From Ophiosphaerella korrae (lineage: Eukaryota > Ascomycota > Dothideomycetes > Pleosporales > Phaeosphaeriaceae): a DNA stretch of 11,908 nucleotides. The notes beneath the pieces are model-generated. The model had not been told where the DNA came from. It made no database searches and was given only the letters and a program-made list of their open reading frames with translations. Location of the stretch: assembly GCA_028456385.1 (NCBI GenBank), contig JALNQF010000880.1:1-11908 (forward strand), given 5' to 3'. Numbering within the stretch: position 1 is the first letter of the stretch; each line of letters begins with the position of its first letter. A program made the position numbers and the translations under genes. Positions 8,740 to 11,908 of the stretch are shown here, in pieces.

Positions 8740-9330
8740 GAGATATAAGAATCTTAATCTTTAGTAGTATATAGACTTATTATTATAGATAAAAAGAGAA
8801 TAGAAAAGAAATAACTTTATATAGATTTTAGAAAAACAAACGTAATTATAGATAAAAACTAATATCTCTTACTATATATAGACAAGATATAAAATAAGCT
8901 ATAAAAGGCTTAAATCTTTATAAAACTAGATATCTAAAATACCTACTATTAGATTAGAATTAAAAAGAGTAATAAATAGAAAATAGTATTTAGAATAAAA
9001 TATAGACTATTTAAATATATAGTTATTTACTTTAGATTAATAAATATACTAGTAGTATTTTAAAAAAGAATTAATATAGTCCTAAGAGAATATTTAGATA
9101 TATTTATATTTACTTACCTAGATAATATCCTTATATTCTTAGATATAGAAGAAGAATATAAATAATATATATACAAAGTACTAGAAAAGCTAGTAGAGAG
9201 TAAGATATTTTTTAAACTAAGGAAATACAAGTTCTATATAAAAGAAATAGATTTCCTTAGATTTATTAGTAAATAAGGAAAAATATAGATTAACTCTAAT
9301 AAGATTAAAGTAATCTAAGAATAGCTAATA
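8740..9330 (+). pseudogene. Reverse transcriptase relic of copy 2
   Basis: The RNA-directed DNA polymerase of the element. Blocks in order in one frame are: Y-I-D-F-R-K-T-N-V-I-I-D-K-N (about 8820-8860); F-I-K-L-D-I (catalytic Asp GAT 8929-8931, intact); F-R-L-I-N-I-L-V-V-F near 9033-9060, equivalent to the G-L-T-N-A-P-A-x-F-Q block; and the catalytic box Y-L-D-N-I-L-I-F at 9115-9138. The box should be Y-L-D-D, and its second Asp codon is now AAT (9124-9126), a TpG to TpA change. A thumb-like region follows to about 9330. The missing Asp and many stops mean it is inactive. Confidence 0.88.
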
Positions 9331-9519
9331 CTAAAGAACTTATAAGAAGTATAATAGTTTTATAGATTAGTAAACTTTTATAAAAAATTAATAGTAAGAT
9401 AGTCTAAAATAATAGAGCTATTAATAAAACTTATAAAGAAAGATATACTATTTTAGTAGACTTAAGAATATAATAAAGTATTTAACTAGATTAAATAAAA
9501 GTTTATAGAAAACCTAGTT

Positions 9520-9830
9520 ATTAGAATATATAATCTAGAACTACTAATAATAGTAAAAATAGATATATTAAATTTAGTCTATAGAATAGTACTAATATAA
9601 GAAGACTAGGATATAAAGTAAGAATACTTAGTTAAATACTTCTCTAAGAAAATAAAACTAGTAGAACTTAACTACTTAATCTATAATAAAGAAATACTAG
9701 TAATCTATAAAGTATTTAAGTAATAAAGAGTATACTTATAAAAAGTAAAGTACTAAATAAAAGTCTATATAGACTATAAGAATCTTATAAGATTTATAAT
9801 AAATAAAGACCTATTATAATACTATATAAG
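9520..9830 (+). pseudogene. RNase H relic of copy 2
   Basis: The RNase H domain that would remove the RNA template during reverse transcription. In the RT frame, 9556-9720 reads K-I-D-I-L-N-L-V-Y-R-I-V-L, then Y-L-V-K-Y-F-S-K-K-I and L-V-E-L-N-Y-L-I-Y-N-K-E-I-L-V-I. This matches the Ty3/gypsy pattern of a first catalytic Asp (here GAT 9562-9564), a Y-S-K-K/R-L block, and the N-Y-x-x-x-x-K-E-L-L-A block with its Glu. The key acidic residues seen are intact, but stops occur at former Gln and Trp codons. The end is placed by spacing to integrase. Confidence 0.8.
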
Positions 9831-10139
9831 ATAGTAAGAATATTTATCTATATTTAATCTTAAGATTATATATACTAAGGGTAAAGATAATTAATTTATA
9901 AATACCTTAAGTAAAAGACTAGACTTATAAAAAGAAGTAAATACTACTAGTATAGTTCTAGTTAAGAATAAAGATAGATATTTAGTCTTAAATATACTAA
10001 AAATAGTAGTAATACTTAAGAGAAAGAGTAGTAAGCTAGATAAATAGGTTTAGAAAGAAATAGAAAAAGCTTCTAAAAAAATAAAAAAGCTAGAAATCTA
10101 AGAAAGACTTATAAAAGCTTATAAAAGAATATATATTCT

Positions 10140-11050
10140 AAATAAGATAAAAAAGAAATTTATATAATAATTTTATAAACTACTAGTATATAAATACTAA
10201 GGTATTAATAAAATATTAGATAAATTACTAAAAGACTACTATATTCTAAAAGTAAGATAATTAGTAATAGAAGTACTATAAGACTATATAGAATATTATA
10301 ACTAGTTAATATACTAAAATAACTTTAGAGAGTTATTATAATAGACTTTATTATAAAATTACTTAAGTTAAAAGACTTAATATTAGGAATTAAATATAAT
10401 AGAATCTTAATAATAGTAAATAAGCTTATAAAGTACTTATACTTTAGACTATATAAAGAAAAAAGTAAAATAGATATTACTATATACTAAGTCCTAGGAA
10501 CTATAATAAGCTACTATAGTATTCTAGATAAGATTATTATAAATAGAGATATAAGATTTATATTAAAACTATAGGAAATAATAATAGTATAATTAGAAAT
10601 ATAATATTAAATATTAATAGCGTACTATATATAAATAGATAAATAATTAGAACGTATAAACTAGACTATAGAATAATACTTAAGATATTATCTTAACTAT
10701 AACTAAAATAATTAGGTATAGTTACTACCTATAGTATAGTTAGTATATAATAGTATAAAGAATATAGTAATAGAAGTATTACTTTTCTTTATAAACTATA
10801 GATTTAATCTTAATATATACTAAATACTAAGATTCTAGATATCTTAGTCTTTAAGAAGAGAAAACTTTACTAATAGACTAAAAGAAATATACAATTAACT
10901 ATAATAGGACGTAAAATTCTTATAAAATTAAATAGCTAAGTATTATTATAAAAAATACTATAAAGAACCTAAATTTAAAAAGAGAGAAAAAGTATAGTTA
11001 CTATAAAAAAATATTAAAAGTAAGTAATTAAATTAAAAATTAGACTATAT
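10140..11050 (+). pseudogene. Integrase relic of copy 2 (zinc-binding and D,D-35-E core)
   Basis: The integrase that would insert the element DNA. The N-terminal zinc-binding part is in the RT frame: G-I-N-K-I-L-D-K-L-L-K-D-Y-Y from 10,201, then Y-I-E-Y at 10,285-10,296 where the C-X2-C pair should be. The core is in a different frame: x-D-F-I-I-K-L with the first catalytic Asp at 10,344-10,346; I-N-R-D-I-R-F where the second Asp is Asn (10,542-10,544); and L-E-R-I-N with Glu at 10,650-10,652. Exactly 35 residues lie between the second and third catalytic positions, as in the family. A frame change and probable small deletion sits between about 10,297 and 10,343. Confidence 0.85.
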
Positions 11051-11199
11051 TAAGTTAGAACTATATAAAGTTAAGAAGAAAGTTATACTAGTTATATTTA
11101 AGTTAAGACTACTAAGTAAAATAAAGATATACCTAATATTTTATATAGTACTACTAGTATACAAAGTAGATATATATAAAGAATAAAAAGAGTAAAAAG

Positions 11200-11360
11200 T
11201 TAAAATTTTTTTATAGTACTAGTTTTATAATAGAAGAAACTATTACTTAGTAAAATAGATAGAAATAAATAAGAAAGGATAACTATAGGAAAAAATATAG
11301 GAACTAGAAAATAACTTTAACTACTTTAAGAAACTAGAGGAGTTTTAAAGTTAAAACTTT
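11200..11360 (+). pseudogene. Chromodomain relic at the integrase C-terminus
   Basis: Reading the distal integrase frame, 11,226-11,260 gives Y-N-R-R-N-Y-Y-L-V-K-stop, followed up to about 11,345 by K-K-G-x-L-x-E-K-I-x-E-L-E-N-N-F-N-Y-F. This fits the chromodomain core R-x-x-x-x-Y-L-V-K-W-x-G ... W-E-P-x-x-N-L, with Trp codons turned to stops. Chromodomains at this place define chromoviruses and are thought to steer integration to methylated-histone chromatin. Placement at the very end of pol, some 190 codons beyond the catalytic Glu, is as expected. The domain is not functional as it stands. Confidence 0.75.
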
Positions 11361-11419
11361 TTAAGCTACTTTATAGTAAATTAAGAAAGTTAATAATACT
11401 ACTACTAGATAGAGAGATA

Positions 11420-11908
11420 ATAAAAATACTTAATATAATAAGAGCTAGAGTAGCCTCTACTATATTATCTAGATATAACTTAGCCTCTAAAGTATAAAAC
11501 TAATTAGATAATTTAGTATTATTATAAGCCTTTATCTTATAAAAACACTTAATATAAGAATAAAGCTTTACTAGCTTATAAAGAGTTAGCTTATATTTAG
11601 CTTTAGCTATAGTAAGCTATAATAATAATTCTTTTAAGCTCTATTAATAGCTTATTCTATATAACTTAGTAGAAAGAGACTATATAGAAATTAAATATTT
11701 ATACTCTATAAGTAAAATACTAGGAGAAAAATAGTTATACTAAATATTAGTAAGAATATATTTATTATAATACTTACTATCTATTATAAGTTAGAGCTTC
11801 GCTTTATACAATTTAGGTAAGCTTATAGTAGTAAGTAAGCTATATAAGCTATTTAAGCTACTCTACTATATATAAGTAGCTTAGCTTAGATAGCTCTTTA
11901 ATTAATAA
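11420..11908. other. AT-rich tail with no recognised gene or LTR
   Basis: About 490 bp after the end of the chromodomain relic. The 3' LTR of copy 2 is expected here, but I could not align this sequence with the 5' LTR (3662-4069) even when allowing only transitions. AAGCTA-type words recur near the right end, and a 9-bp inverted repeat (TAAGCTACT at 11,854-11,862 and AGTAGCTTA at 11,875-11,883) is present. TTATAAAAACACTT at about 11,539 looks promoter-like but is unremarkable at this base composition. It may be a different LTR, another inserted element, or flanking DNA. Confidence 0.5.

Larger units (their letters stand above)
3662..11420 (+). mobile_element. Ty3/gypsy chromodomain retrotransposon, copy 2, with nested transposon
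   Basis: A nearly full-length internal region of a gypsy-type (chromovirus-like) LTR element, interrupted by a DNA transposon at 5057-6905. The order is LTR, gag, protease, RT, RNase H, integrase, chromodomain, which is the Ty3/gypsy order with integrase after RNase H. After removing 1851 bp (transposon plus one TA), gag through the N-terminal part of integrase stay in one frame. The distal integrase and chromodomain are in another frame. No start codon, no intact protein and no 3' LTR were recognised, so the right boundary is approximate. It cannot make active proteins; mobilisation would need helper enzymes and both LTRs. Confidence 0.88.
1..11908. other. RIP-mutated AT-rich repeat block
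   Basis: The whole window is TpA-rich and depleted in CpA and TpG. From about 7000 to 11,908 I find by eye only some 15-20 CpA and about one TpG, and ATG is essentially absent. Reading the relic genes shows the matching codon changes: Gln and Trp to stop, Met ATG to ATA, Cys TGY to TAY, His CAY to TAY. This is the known outcome of fungal RIP, which converts CpA to TpA in repeated DNA. The LTR region (about 3000-4070) and the nested DNA transposon keep more G+C and CpG than the retroelement interiors, so the damage is uneven. Both strands are affected. The fungal host is inferred from this pattern and the element types. Confidence 0.9.

Noticed and set aside
11390..11440. Possible 3' LTR start (TTAATAATACTACTACTAGATAGAGAG) resembling the 5' LTR start.
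   Set aside because: The purine/pyrimidine pattern does not follow that of TGTTACAATATTAACAAGAG; transversions and gaps are needed, so the likeness is low-complexity chance.
11503..11530. AAACTAATTAGATAATTTAG resembling the LTR string AACTAATTAGCCCTAG.
   Set aside because: The match is limited to about ten AT-rich bases and does not extend.
11854..11883. Short hairpin with a 9-bp stem at the right end as a terminator or RNA gene.
   Set aside because: Stems of this size are common by chance at this base composition, and no gene is next to it.
1..11908. CRISPR array, tRNA, rRNA or bacterial-type operon.
   Set aside because: No regularly spaced repeats, cloverleaf, or conserved rRNA blocks are visible, and all coding relics are eukaryotic transposable-element genes.

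Overview
No intact gene is visible in this window. It is a very AT-rich stretch packed with mutated transposable elements, of the kind found in AT-rich repeat compartments of filamentous ascomycete (Pezizomycotina) genomes. On both strands CpA/TpG is strongly depleted and TpA is in excess. Former Gln and Trp codons read as stops, Met codons as ATA, and Cys/His codons as Tyr. This is the pattern left by RIP (repeat-induced point mutation, CpA to TpA), and it explains why essentially no long open frames exist. The host species cannot be told from the window; the fungal assignment rests on the RIP pattern plus the element families.

Layout. (1) 1-3466, minus strand: the 5' part of a Ty3/gypsy-type LTR retrotransposon (copy 1), with LTR (3037-3466), gag with two zinc knuckles, protease, and the start of reverse transcriptase, running off the left edge. 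(2) 3467-3661: a spacer of about 195 bp with nothing recognised. (3) 3662 to about 11,420, plus strand: a second member of the same family (copy 2), divergent from copy 1, with 5' LTR (3662-4069), gag, protease, RT, RNase H, integrase and a C-terminal chromodomain. (4) 5057-6905: a 1849-bp Fot1/pogo-like DNA transposon nested inside copy 2. It has about 72-bp terminal inverted repeats, a TA target duplication, and a degenerate transposase on the minus strand. (5) About 11,420-11,908: equally AT-rich sequence in which I could not recognise the expected 3' LTR.

Reading through the stop codons, the old frames are well preserved. Copy 1 keeps one frame from gag to RT. Copy 2 keeps one frame from gag to the start of integrase once the 1851 bp of transposon plus TA duplication are removed. 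The transposase keeps one frame throughout. Only the integrase of copy 2 shows a frame change. So the elements were disabled mainly by point transitions, which removed zinc ligands and several catalytic residues (RT YLDD to YLDN, integrase D to N, transposase D to N twice).

I found no sign of a new biological system. The most informative points are the base-precise nested insertion inside a zinc-knuckle codon pair, with an empty site in copy 1; the mirrored arrangement of the two retroelements; and the unexplained right end.
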